The notes under the pieces are model-generated. The model was given only the letters and a program-made list of their open reading frames with translations. It had not been told where the DNA came from and did not search any database. The position numbers and the translations under genes are program-made. Below, one piece after another: positions 1 through 9,900 of a stretch of DNA of 64,000 nt (the first letter of the stretch is position 1; every line of letters starts with the position of its first letter). Source of the DNA: Sapientia aquatica (GTDB lineage Bacteria > Pseudomonadota > Gammaproteobacteria > Burkholderiales > Burkholderiaceae_D); assembly GCF_004358105.1 (NCBI RefSeq), contig NZ_SMYL01000008.1, positions 62,001 through 126,000 of the forward strand, given 5' to 3'.

Positions 1-110
1 GTGACCAAGCGGCTATCATCGGCAAAGCGAGCCAGCGATTGCCCGAGCGCCGATTTGCGCCAGAAATCCACCTCGGCATAACGGGTGGCACTGATTAGGT
101 CGATTACCAT
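1..110 (-). CDS. Probable glycosyltransferase, N-terminal fragment (3' end off window)
   Basis: Only the first 36 codons are inside the window. The ATG at 110-108 has a GGAG ribosome-binding site seven bases upstream and lies 20 bases after the stop of the DUF5672-type gene, so it is almost certainly the next cistron of the same operon. The visible residues (start MVIDLISATR, then a segment around FWRKSALGQSL and a D-x-R) resemble from memory the start of bacterial family-2-type glycosyltransferases that share a W-x-x-S-A-L-G-x-S-L segment. That assignment is inference from a short piece; position after three glycan-related genes supports it. Nothing can be said about the catalytic part. Confidence 0.55.
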   Translation of the reverse strand, partial: MVIDLISATRYAEVDFWRKSALGQSLARFADDSRLV

Positions 111-130
111 GTTTGGCTCCTGAATAAACT

Positions 131-1003
131 TTATGGATTGGCCCAACTGATCTGGTAATTGTTTTTGTTAAATTCATCGACTATCCACTGTTCGCCATAC
201 ACCAGCCCGACTTGCTCAGGTCGCAATCCATAATCAATTTGCTTTAAGGTTAGGTCGCGTATTTTGCGCAGGCGGCTGTGATGCCCGAATATGTTGGAAA
301 TGATGTCTGGCGTATGAAACGCGGGGATAGCATGTTCAATCGAGAACTCGCGCGCGACACCAAGATTGGGCAAACGTAAGCCGCAATCTTCTAAATCGCG
401 CCTTACGGTGAGGCACAACCAGACATCTTCCAACACCATCTCGCCCTGCCAATGCAAAGCAAACGGTGGGCCTGGGCACACGCCGGGAACCGGGATTTTA
501 AATTCCAGGCCGAGCTTACGTGGCGCTTCGAGCAAGCGTTTGCTGCGCAAACTAAAGCCGCCGTTGTAGATGTTTTCAACCCGACATTCGGGATTATTTA
601 AATAAGGCAACCACTCGAAGCCATAGCGATACGAACTTTGTCCGGCGTGCGTCACGCGCGCTAAATGCACTGGTGCGCCGAGGTAATCGTAATCAAAAAA
701 CTCGTCTCGCCAATTACTACCGTTGAGCACCCAGCCGTCGTTTTGCACGACCAAGACGAATTCGGTGCGGATAAATTCACCCAGCGCGTACAACATAAAT
801 AGTGAATATTCCAAATAACCAAATGGCTTGACCGCAATATGCATTATGTCGCTGGGCAAATGTGTTGGTCGCGCTGGGCTCATTAACAAACCCCGGCTAC
901 CTGGCAAGCTGCGCATGCTTTGTTCAATCGCCAATAAAGCCCCGTCGGCTAATGATTGCAAGCCAGTGACGCTGACCACGGTAATTTTGGTGAAATCGCT
1001 CAT
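131..1003 (-). CDS. DUF5672-type glycosyltransferase
   Basis: A 290-residue protein if started at the ATG at 1003, which overlaps the epimerase stop as ATGA; an in-frame upstream start at 1087 would add 28 low-complexity residues inside the epimerase gene and is less likely. The segments QNDGWVL, W-R-D-E-F-F-D-Y-D-Y-L-G-A-P and NGGFSLRS-K-R-L-L are the recognisable core of the DUF5672 family, which occurs in surface-glycan and glycoprotein loci and is thought to be a nucleotide-sugar-dependent transferase; the acidic residues in NDG are candidate metal/sugar contacts. No signal peptide or membrane segment is visible, so it should act in the cytoplasm. Its place after the HMW1C-like transferase and epimerase suggests that it extends or decorates glycans on the TpsA protein. 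The family call is fairly safe; the acceptor is inference. Confidence 0.75.
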   Translation of the reverse strand: MSDFTKITVVSVTGLQSLADGALLAIEQSMRSLPGSRGLLMSPARPTHLPSDIMHIAVKPFGYLEYSLFMLYALGEFIRTEFVLVVQNDGWVLNGSNWRDEFFDYDYLGAPVHLARVTHAGQSSYRYGFEWLPYLNNPECRVENIYNGGFSLRSKRLLEAPRKLGLEFKIPVPGVCPGPPFALHWQGEMVLEDVWLCLTVRRDLEDCGLRLPNLGVAREFSIEHAIPAFHTPDIISNIFGHHSRLRKIRDLTLKQIDYGLRPEQVGLVYGEQWIVDEFNKNNYQISWANP

Positions 1004-1935
1004 CGCTGCTCCGCATACGCTAACGACTCGTGCCACATTTCTTGCAAGCCCTCTTGCATGCTGACTTTGGGTAGCCAACCTGAGCAACTGAGCAAGCGAC
1101 CAAAGTTGAGCACATTGGCGGCCACGTCAAATTTGCGTTCTGCCTCATGCTGGATTTGGATAGAAAATCCTGCATCGCTGGCCAGCGGTCGAATCAAATC
1201 GATGATGTCTAAATTTGACCGACCTACGCCGCTGCCGATGTTATAGACCTCGCCATTTTGCCCCGATTGCAAGGCCGCTAAAATGCCGCTGGCGACATCG
1301 CGCACATGGACATAATCACGCACCGTTCCCTGCTCACCATAAATCGTGACGGATTTTCGTCGCAAAATATTGCCCATCGCGGTAGCGATAAAGCCTTGTC
1401 CAACAAACGGTTGCTGCCCTTTGCCATAAGCGTTAGCAGGTCGCACAATCACCACCGGCAAGCTGTGCAAGCGGCAGTACATCAGCGCGTAGCGTTCTAT
1501 CGTGAGCTTGGTAATGCCGTAGGGCGAAACCGGTTCGGTATCGCTGTTTTCTGAGATCGGGAGATGCGTCATATGTCCATAAACCGTGCCACCCGATGAG
1601 ACCACGACCAAGCGGCGCAACTGAGCATAATTTCTAAGCTCTTCCATGAGCGCGACTACTCGCGGCAAGTTGGATTGCAAGTCAAACATGGGATCAATGA
1701 AGCTGGTCTTGGGCACTGTGGCATAGGCTAAATCGATCACTTCATCGCATTCGCTCAACACTTTTCTAAGCGAAGCAATATCGGCGGCATCAATGGCGCG
1801 GTAGTTCAAGCGTGGATAAGGCATAGTAGAAATCGGTTTGCGCCCAACGGCGATCACGTCACGACCAGATGCGCTCAAGCTCTCACATAGATGGTGTCCG
1901 ATAAAACCCGCGCCTCCGATAACGCAACACAACAT
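1000..1935 (-). CDS. NAD-dependent sugar-nucleotide epimerase/dehydratase (GalE-like)
   Basis: A 311-residue short-chain dehydrogenase of the extended type. The N-terminus has the Rossmann motif GGAGFIG (residues 7-13); SSGGTVYG (113-120) and the catalytic pair Tyr139/Lys143 in YGITK follow, then R-P-A-N-A-Y-G and the substrate-loop region Y-N-I-G-S-G. This is the architecture of UDP-glucose 4-epimerase and related UDP-hexose/UDP-uronate enzymes; the exact substrate cannot be read from sequence. The ATG at 1935 is preceded by a strong GGAGGG site, 19 bases after the HMW1C-like gene, and its stop overlaps the next start (ATGA). It probably makes the nucleotide sugar used by the neighbouring transferases; known HMW1C enzymes use UDP-Glc and UDP-Gal, which such an epimerase would interconvert. 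Confidence 0.85.
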   Translation of the reverse strand: MLCCVIGGAGFIGHHLCESLSASGRDVIAVGRKPISTMPYPRLNYRAIDAADIASLRKVLSECDEVIDLAYATVPKTSFIDPMFDLQSNLPRVVALMEELRNYAQLRRLVVVSSGGTVYGHMTHLPISENSDTEPVSPYGITKLTIERYALMYCRLHSLPVVIVRPANAYGKGQQPFVGQGFIATAMGNILRRKSVTIYGEQGTVRDYVHVRDVASGILAALQSGQNGEVYNIGSGVGRSNLDIIDLIRPLASDAGFSIQIQHEAERKFDVAANVLNFGRLLSCSGWLPKVSMQEGLQEMWHESLAYAEQR

Positions 1936-1954
1936 AATCGTTACCCTCCGCTAG

Positions 1955-3829
1955 TTAGGCGATTGCCACGTGCAATGCGGCTTTGGCTAATTGGTCGTGG
2001 TAGAGCTGTTCTACCGCAAGACCAAACAGCTCTTCTCGACCGGTAAATAAACGCTGCAAGGCTTGATGAGCATTAAATTCGGTGCGAATTGCTAGTCGTT
2101 CTTGGTGGTTATTGATGAGTCGCAGCGCGGCGGCAATGTATTCTTCATTGCTGCGTGTGACCAACCAGCTAGGCATATTGAGGCGGGTAAATAAACCTTC
2201 ATCGATATGCTCATGCGGCTCGCGTCCCGATTTGCAGATGCCGATGAGACCGACCGAAACCATGTCAACAATCCCGTTCATATTCCCGAATGGGAAAGGA
2301 TTAATATACAAATCGCATTGCGCTAAACGCTCCAGATACGTGGCGTAATTTTGATGTTGATTAACAGTGGCAAAGTCGCCCAAATAGCGTCTGACAACAT
2401 GCTCAACTTGCGGCCACATCAAACCCTGCGCTTGACCAATAAAGAATTGAAAATGAATCGGTGTTGGTGAGTTATCAGCGATGATGCGGCAGGTTTGTAG
2501 AAACTCCGGATTGAGTTTCATGATCGTCGCCGCCATCGCAATTTGCACGATATCAGGATTTGCTCGCAGCGGCGCTTGGTTTAATTCTTCAGGTGCACCT
2601 ACCGATGGAATGAAGGGAAAGGCATCATTGGGTAGCGCCAACACCTTTTCGGAAAAACACGCTTCATCCCCGACGAAATCTTCATCAATCGCAAAATAAT
2701 CCATCTGCGCTGCAAACGTGCTGGCCGAATGTCCTAGAGTAGTAATCTGGATTGGCGCAACCCGCAAATTAGCCAGATACATGGTTGTTTGGAACATACC
2801 AACGCTGGGCATATAGAGGATTTGCGCTGCGCGGGTGCGCGCTGTGTTGTGGACTTGTTTTAGAAAGCTTTGAATGCCGCCACTAAAATCCAATTCGATA
2901 AATTCATTAAACACCTCGCGCCCCGCATCGTCGGTTGTGTTCATCGCACCCATGCCAATGAGGTAGAACTGGTCGCGCATCTTGCGTATTGCCTTGGACA
3001 AAACGCGATACACCGAGTGGTTGGCGCTAAACCATTCCACCACGACGAGCATCACCGGCTTTTCGCCCGCTGCTGAGGCGCGCAATGGCGTATTGACGTC
3101 GCGTATTTTCCAGTCGTGTTGAATTTTTCGACGCAATAAGGTGTTGATGGAACGCTTGATATTGTGCTTACCGTGATAGCCCGAATAACTGCAATGCATG
3201 TACACATCGTGCAAAATACCGGCGGGTAAATCATCGACATCGCTGATTTCCTCTAGGCGCCCAGGCAACCAACGTAGTAAGGCTTCACGCTTACCAAAGG
3301 CGGCTGGGCTGCCGACAAAGCGCGGTGACATGAGGGATAAAAATAAATTAGCGGCTAACTTTTTGTTGCCATTCCAAATCGCATCGACGTCGATATCGAT
3401 CTCCGATTCGGGTGAATAGAGCGCGCAGAATTTGGGGAAATTTTTATTCGATAACTGCAAGGTCGTTAGCTCATGCCCTGTTTGATTAAATGAGCGCAGA
3501 ACGTGATCGGCATTAATAAATGGACTAACGGCAAACACTGTCGATAGCCATCGATGCCAATGCATGATCATCCTAAAGCCATTATCGGAGAAGCCAAATT
3601 CAGGATCAGAAAATAAGGTGGAAGCCGCAGCGGCAATGCGCGTTAAGACATGTAAATCGACCGTGTCGGGCGTGAGTTGCATAGCGATCAGCGCGCTAGC
3701 TTTGAACTCCGTATTGAGCACGGCGTAATTACCGTCCAATATTTGTAACAAATTGAACAGCTCACGCGCGGCCAACTCACTTTGGCGCGAATAAGCTAGG
3801 TGCTCAAAACGCTCTAGATTAAATTCCAT
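1955..3829 (-). CDS. HMW1C-like cytoplasmic N-glycosyltransferase (GT41)
   Basis: A 624-residue protein, close to the 620-650 of characterised HMW1C enzymes, which transfer hexose from UDP-sugars to Asn in N-x-S/T sequons of two-partner secretion adhesins before export. It shows the diagnostic family blocks: an E-W-F-x-x-x-H-S-V-Y-R segment at 265-275, MPSVGM (340-345), N-L-R-V-A-P-I-Q with L-G-H-S-A-S (354-370), an M-K-L-N-P block whose Lys438 matches the UDP-binding lysine of the Actinobacillus enzyme, NPFPFGNMNG (510-519) and HEHIDEGLF (539-547). The N-terminal ~240 residues form the helical domain that replaces TPR repeats in this family. No signal peptide is seen, as expected for a cytoplasmic enzyme. 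The ATG has an AGGA site about eight bases upstream. It lies 130 bases after the giant adhesin, separated by a strong hairpin. Identification is from sequence motifs recalled from the family; acceptor is inferred from context. Confidence 0.93.
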   Translation of the reverse strand: MEFNLERFEHLAYSRQSELAARELFNLLQILDGNYAVLNTEFKASALIAMQLTPDTVDLHVLTRIAAAASTLFSDPEFGFSDNGFRMIMHWHRWLSTVFAVSPFINADHVLRSFNQTGHELTTLQLSNKNFPKFCALYSPESEIDIDVDAIWNGNKKLAANLFLSLMSPRFVGSPAAFGKREALLRWLPGRLEEISDVDDLPAGILHDVYMHCSYSGYHGKHNIKRSINTLLRRKIQHDWKIRDVNTPLRASAAGEKPVMLVVVEWFSANHSVYRVLSKAIRKMRDQFYLIGMGAMNTTDDAGREVFNEFIELDFSGGIQSFLKQVHNTARTRAAQILYMPSVGMFQTTMYLANLRVAPIQITTLGHSASTFAAQMDYFAIDEDFVGDEACFSEKVLALPNDAFPFIPSVGAPEELNQAPLRANPDIVQIAMAATIMKLNPEFLQTCRIIADNSPTPIHFQFFIGQAQGLMWPQVEHVVRRYLGDFATVNQHQNYATYLERLAQCDLYINPFPFGNMNGIVDMVSVGLIGICKSGREPHEHIDEGLFTRLNMPSWLVTRSNEEYIAAALRLINNHQERLAIRTEFNAHQALQRLFTGREELFGLAVEQLYHDQLAKAALHVAIA

Positions 3830-3906
3830 ATTCCGGTTCCTGTTCTATGTCGGTAACTTGCGATAAATAAGCGCTACCCCGCCGCGCGCCGATTGAGCGT
3901 CGCTTG

Positions 3907-3942
3907 CGCAGATTGCGCCGTTCTAATGCGGCGCAATCTGCG
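3907..3942. other. Perfect 14-bp intercistronic stem-loop
   Basis: CGCAGATTGCGCCG (3907-3920) and its exact reverse complement (3929-3942) flank an 8-base loop, between the exoprotein stop and the glycosyltransferase start. No T-run follows on either strand, so it is not a classic intrinsic terminator. It could limit read-through, protect the 3' end of the exoprotein message, or be a dispersed palindromic element. Confidence 0.7.
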
Positions 3943-3959
3943 TAGCGTAGTGAGACCCA

Positions 3960-6900
3960 TCACTTAGCTTTGCAAGCATCGTCGACCCTGATCTCACCTT
4001 GCGGCAATTTGATCAGACTGCCACCGCTGCAAATAAACGGTTCTAACTTATTGGTCGGGTTATCCATTAACAATTGCTGCGCTAACGGAACCGGTTTGGT
4101 CGTATCAACCGGAAGCTGAGTGGCCTCCGATTCGGAGACAACAACTGCTGCGACTGATGGATTAGCAGTCATCAATTCAGTCACCTCCTGAGCAACATCC
4201 GGCGCATAACCATGAGCTTCGGCTTGGGCGATAGTGCTGTTGGTGGTGTTGCCGCCGGTGGTGTTACCGCCACCGGTGCCGTTGCCAGTTGCGTTGCCGC
4301 CACCGCTTGTTCCGTTACCGGAAGTATTCCCCCCATTTGTGCCGTTAGCGCTTGTATTGCCGCCGCTGGTCCCGTTGCTGGACGAGTTGCTACCGTTCGT
4401 GCCATTACTGGACGTGTTGCCGCCGCTGGTTCCGTTGCTGGATGTATTTCCACCGTTCGTTCCGTTGCCGGAGGCGTTACTACCGTTTGTGCCATTACCA
4501 GAAGTGTTCGTACCGCTAGTTCCGTTGCCGGTTGCGTTGCCGCCACCGCTTGTTCCGTTACCAGAAGTATTTCCCCCACTTGTGCCATTGCCGGACGTGT
4601 TTGCTCCGCCGCTGCCATTGCTGGATGTGTTTCCACCGCCGGATGCGTTGCCTGAAGCATTGCTACCATTCGTGCCATTACCGGAAGTGTTTCCGCCGCT
4701 GGTCCCGTTACCAGTTGAGTTGCCGCCAGCGCTTGTTCCATTACTCGAGGTATTTCCACCGCTCGTTCCGTTGCCGGTTGCGTTACTACCGTTAGCTCCG
4801 TTTCCAGAAGTATTTCCGCCGCTTGTGCCGTTTCCGGACGTGTTACCGCCACTTGTTCCATTACCCGAGGTATTTACGCCACTGGTTCCGTTGCTGGATG
4901 TATTTCCACCGCCGGTTACGTTGCCACCACTTGCTCCATTACCCGAGGTATTCCCGCCACTGGTCCCGTTGCTGGATGAGTTGCTACCGTTCGTGCCATT
5001 ACTGGAAGTATTGCCGCCACTGAATCCGTTGCTGGATGTATTTCCACCGCTCGTTCCGTTGCTTGAGGTGTTTCCGCCGCTGGTGCCGTTGCCTGAAGCG
5101 TTGCTACCATTCGCGCCATTACCGGAAGTGTTTCCGCTGCTGGTTCCGTTGCCGGATGCGTTACTACTGTTTGTGCCATTTCCAGAAGTGTTTCCACCGC
5201 TAGTTCCGTTGCCAGTTGCGTTACTACCGTTAGCTCCGTTTCCAGAAGTATTTCCGCCGCTTGTGCCGTTTCCGGACGTGTTACCGCCACTTGTTCCATT
5301 ACCCGAGGTATTTACGCCACTGGTTCCGTTGCTGGATGTATTTCCACCGCTCGTTCCGTTGCCGGAGGCGTTGCTACCAGTCGTGCCATTACCGGAAGTG
5401 TTTCCGCCGCTGGTTCCGTTGCCCGAGCTATTTCCACCGCCGGTTGCGTTACCGGATGAGTTGCCACCACTTGTTCCATTACCCGAGATATTCCCTCCAC
5501 TGGTCCCGTTGCTGGATGTATTTCCACCGCTCGTTCCATTTCCCGAGGTATTTCCGCCACCAGTTCCATTTCCAGAAGTGTTTCCACCGTTCGTTCCGTT
5601 GCCGGTTGCGTTGCTACCGTTCGTGCCATTACTGGACGTGTTGCCACCACTGGTTCCGTTACCAGAAGTATTTCCTCCACTTGTGCCATTGCCGGACGTG
5701 TTTCCGCTGCTGGTGCCGTTACCGGATGAGTTACTACCGTTCGTACCATTACCGGAAGTGTTTCCGCCACTGGTGCTGTTGCCAGTTGAGTTGCCGCCAC
5801 CGCTTGCTCCGCTACCAGAAGTATTTCCCCCACTTGTGCCATTACCGGACGTATTTCCTCCGCTTGTTCCATTACTCGAGGTATTTCCACCGCTGGTGCC
5901 GTTGCCTGAAGCGTTGCTACCATTAGTGCCATTACCGGAAGTGTTTCCGCCGCTAGTTCCGTTACTCGATGTGTTTCCGCCGCTAGTTCCGTTTCCGGAC
6001 GTGTTACCACCACTTGTTCCGTTGCCGGTTGCGTTGCTACCGTTCGTGCCATTACTTGAGGTATTGCCGCCGCCAGACGCGTTACTACCGTTTGTGCCAT
6101 TACTGGATGTGTTGCTACCACTGGTTCCGTTACCAGAAATATTTCCCCCACTTGTGCCATTGCCGGACGTGTTTCCTCCGCTTGTTCCATTACTCGAGGT
6201 ATTTCCACCGCTCGTTCCATTGCCGGAGGCGTTACTACCGTTCGTGCCATTTCCAGAAGTGTTTCCGCCGCTGGTTCCGTTGCCCGAGCTATTTCCACCG
6301 CCGGATGAGTTGCCACTACTTGTTCCATTACCCGAGATATTCCCTCCACTGGTCCCGTTGCTGGAGGAGTTTCCACCGCTCGTTCCGTTGCTCGAGGTGT
6401 TTCCACTGCCTGTGCCATTACCGGAAGTGTTTCCGCTGCTGGTGCCGTTAGCGGATGAGTTACTACCGTTCGTACCATTACTGGAAGTGTTTCCGCCATT
6501 GGTGCTGTTGCCAGTTGAGTTGCCGCCACCGCTTGTTCCGTTACCAGAAGTATTTCCTCCGCTTGTTCCATTACCCGAGGTATTTCCGCCACTGGTCCCG
6601 TTGCTGGACGAGTTACTACCGTTCGAACCATTACTGGACGTGTTGCCGCCATTGGTTCCGTTGCTCGATGTATTTCCACCGTTCGTTCCGTTGCCGGAGG
6701 CGTTACTACCGTTCGTGCCATTTCCAGAAGTGTTTCCGCCACTGGTCCCGTTGTTGGACGGGGTTCCACCGCTCGTTCCGTTGCTCGAGTTAGTTCCGCC
6801 GCTGGTGCTGTTGCCGGATGTATTACCGTTATCCGTTCCATTCCCAGTGGTATTACCGCCCGTTGTATTCCCACCGCTGGTGCCATTAGCAGATGTATTT

Positions 6901-9900
6901 CCGCCACTTGTTCCATTCCCGGAAGTGTTTCCACCACTTGTACCATTGCCGGAGGTATTGCTACCGTTCGTTCCGTTGCCCGAAGTATTTCCTCCATTTG
7001 TACCATTAGCGCTTGTGTTGCCTCCGTTCGTTCCATTGCCCGAGGTATTACCTCCACTGGTCCCGTTGCTGGACGAGTTGCTACCGTTCGTGCCATTACT
7101 GGACGTGTTGCCACCGTTCGTTCCGTTGCTCGAAGTATTTCCGCCGCTGGTGCCGTTGCCGGATGAGTTACTGCCGTTCGTACCGTTACTGGACGTGTTG
7201 CCATCGTTCGTTCCGTTGCTCGAGGTATTTCCGCCGCTGGTGCCGTTGCCGGATGAGTTACTGCCGTTCGTACCGTTACCGGAAGTGTTTCCGCCACTGG
7301 TGCCATTGCTGGATGTGTTTCCACTGCTGGTTCCGTTGGCGGATGCGTTGCTGCCGTTTGTGCCATTCCCAGAAGTGCTTCCACCGCTTGTTCCATTACC
7401 CGAGGTATTTCCGCTGCTAGTTCCGTTGCCAGAAGCGTTGCTGCCGTTGGTACCGTTGCCGCCGCTCGTTCCATTGCCGGATGTGTTTCCGCCGCTGGTT
7501 CCGTTACCGGATGTGTTTCCGCCGCTGGTTCCGTTGCCAGAAGCGTTACTGCCGTTGGTACCGTTGCCAGTTGAATTACTGCCGTTCGTCCCATTTCCAG
7601 TTACGTTACCGGAGGTGTTTCCGCCGCTGGTGCCGTTGCCGGATGAGTTGCTACCGTTAGTGCCATTGCCGGATGTATTGCCGTTATCCGTTCCATTCCC
7701 GGTGGTATTACTGCCCGTTGTATTCCCGCCGCTCGTGCCGTTAGCAGATGTATTTCCGCCACTTGTTCCATTGCCGGATGTGTTTCCACCGCTCGTTCCG
7801 TTACCCGAGTTAGTTCCGCCGCTGGTGCCATTGCCGGATGTATTGCCGTTATCCGTTCCATTCCCGGTGGTATTACCGCCCGTTGTATTCCCGCCGCTCG
7901 TTCCGTTACCCGAAGTATTTCCACCGCTAGTGCCATTGCCGGAGGCATTGCTACCGTTTGTGCCATTTCCAGACGTGTTTCCGCCATTGGTGCCATTCGC
8001 TGTCGCATTCGGGAATGGAATTGGTGCGACGGGTGTGACGGTGCCCTGCACATTGCCGGTGACATTGCCGCTGCTGGCCAAGGTTGCGCCGTTAAGATTT
8101 ACTGTGCCTGCTGAGACATTGCCCGCGTTGTACAGGGTTGGTGCGTTGAGTGACAGGTTGCTGCTGGCAGTGGTGTTGCCATAGAGGTTGATGGCATTGG
8201 TTGCTGCTAGCGAGACGTTGGCTGCGTTAATGGTCGCGTTTGGCGCTTGTGTGATGTTAGCGCCAGATAGTGCTAAGTTGTTTGGCACGGTGATCGTATT
8301 GGCGATTGTTATGTTGCCGGTGCTCGCCACGGGTAAATTCTTGGCCACAATATTACCCAGCACGACGTCGCCTGAGCCTGCGAAATTGGCGGTGTTAGCC
8401 AGAATCGTGCCGCCGCTTTGATTCACTTGTGCACCCGCACTCCAAATGGTGGCGTTCGCGGTGCCGACGCTGATATTGCCTTGAATATTAATGACGTTGG
8501 CGCCGCTAGGAGTGGTGTTACCGCCGTTAATGTTGAGGTTGGAATTGTCACTAGAACTGAGATTACTCAAGACACTAATCGCTGCGCCATTCAAGCTGGC
8601 AGTTTGCACTGAGCCGTTTAAGTTTAAGCCGCCAGTGTAGGTCAAATTGCTGCCCGCGTTGGACACATTGATACCGACGCCAGATTGAGAATTACCCGTC
8701 ACCGTGACGCCATTAGTCAGATTAACCGCGCCCCCGACGAAGCCCACGCCGCTACCCGCGTTGGAGTTACCGGTGAGATTATTAAACGCATTGATGGTGG
8801 TGTTTCCGCTGGCAAAGCTCACGCCGCTGCCTGCGCCTGAACTATTACCGGTAATCGTTCCGCTGATCGAAGGCGAGTTACTGGCTGAAAATTGCACGCC
8901 ACTTCCCGCACCCGAGACGTTATTGCTGGAGCCGCTGACATTGCCGACGATATTTTGGCTACTGGCGCCATTGGAATTAAACACCACGCCACTACCGGAA
9001 TCGGACACACCGACAATCTGGCTGGTGACCGTATTGTTCCCGCCAGAAAACAACACGCCGCTGCCGCTGCCATTGCTAGTGCCGTTGATGCTTGGTGCAG
9101 ACAGGGTATTATTTCCAGCGGCAAAATCAATCGCATTACCGGACGTCGCTTGTGCGTTCACCGAATTGGCGGCGATGGTATTTCCGCCCGCGAGCTGTAA
9201 CCCATCTCCGCCAACGGCGCTTCCATTGAGTGCTAAGGTGCCATTATTGTTAAAGGTTGAATTAGCGATAACCGTGCCGTTGCTATTACCGGTGCTCGCG
9301 CCGCCACCAATCGAAAAATTACCGCCGGATTGGTTGTTACGAATTAAGGTGCCGTTGATTAGCGATGAACCAGCAGTGCCGTTGATCGTATTGCCTAATA
9401 AATTTAACGTCCCATTTTGCGCATTGGTCGCATTGGTATTACTCAATTGCAGGCCAACGCTGGTGGTTGAATTGCCGATGACATTCATCACGCCGTTGCG
9501 CGCATTGGTCAAGTTGGTATAGGCCGTGAGCACGCCAGTTCCATTACCCGAAATACCGAGAATCGTCACGTTGCCGGATACGTTGACGTTCGAGCCAGAA
9601 GTAATCAACACGCCCGAACTATTTTGCGAAATACCTTCAATTAATAAGGTGCCGTTCGAAGCCGTTAGATTCATGCCCCCCGACATGGTGTAGCCGACTT
9701 GCACGCGCGACGATCCAATCAAGGCCAGGCTGCCATTGACTGAAATATTATTCATATCGCGATTTAAATGCAGGCCAACACCGATGTCAGAACTACCGAT
9801 CAAGGAAATGTTATTACCTTGCGAGAAATTCGGCACCACGTTCAAATAGGTACCAAAATTCGTAATCGATGTTCCGTTGATGACATAGGCACCGCCACCG

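Noticed and set aside
5312-7594. A 760-codon minus-strand open frame in a shifted frame (A-T-x-P-A-T-E repeats)
   Set aside because: Another shadow frame of the same minisatellite, fully inside the exoprotein gene.
4234-8184. A 1316-codon plus-strand open frame rich in Leu, Pro and Val (V-P-L-P-E-V-F-P-P repeats)
   Set aside because: It is the opposite-strand shadow of the sequon repeat; 30-bp units keep several frames open. No ribosome site or plausible start, and the minus-strand frame is the one that continues into TPS and anchor domains.
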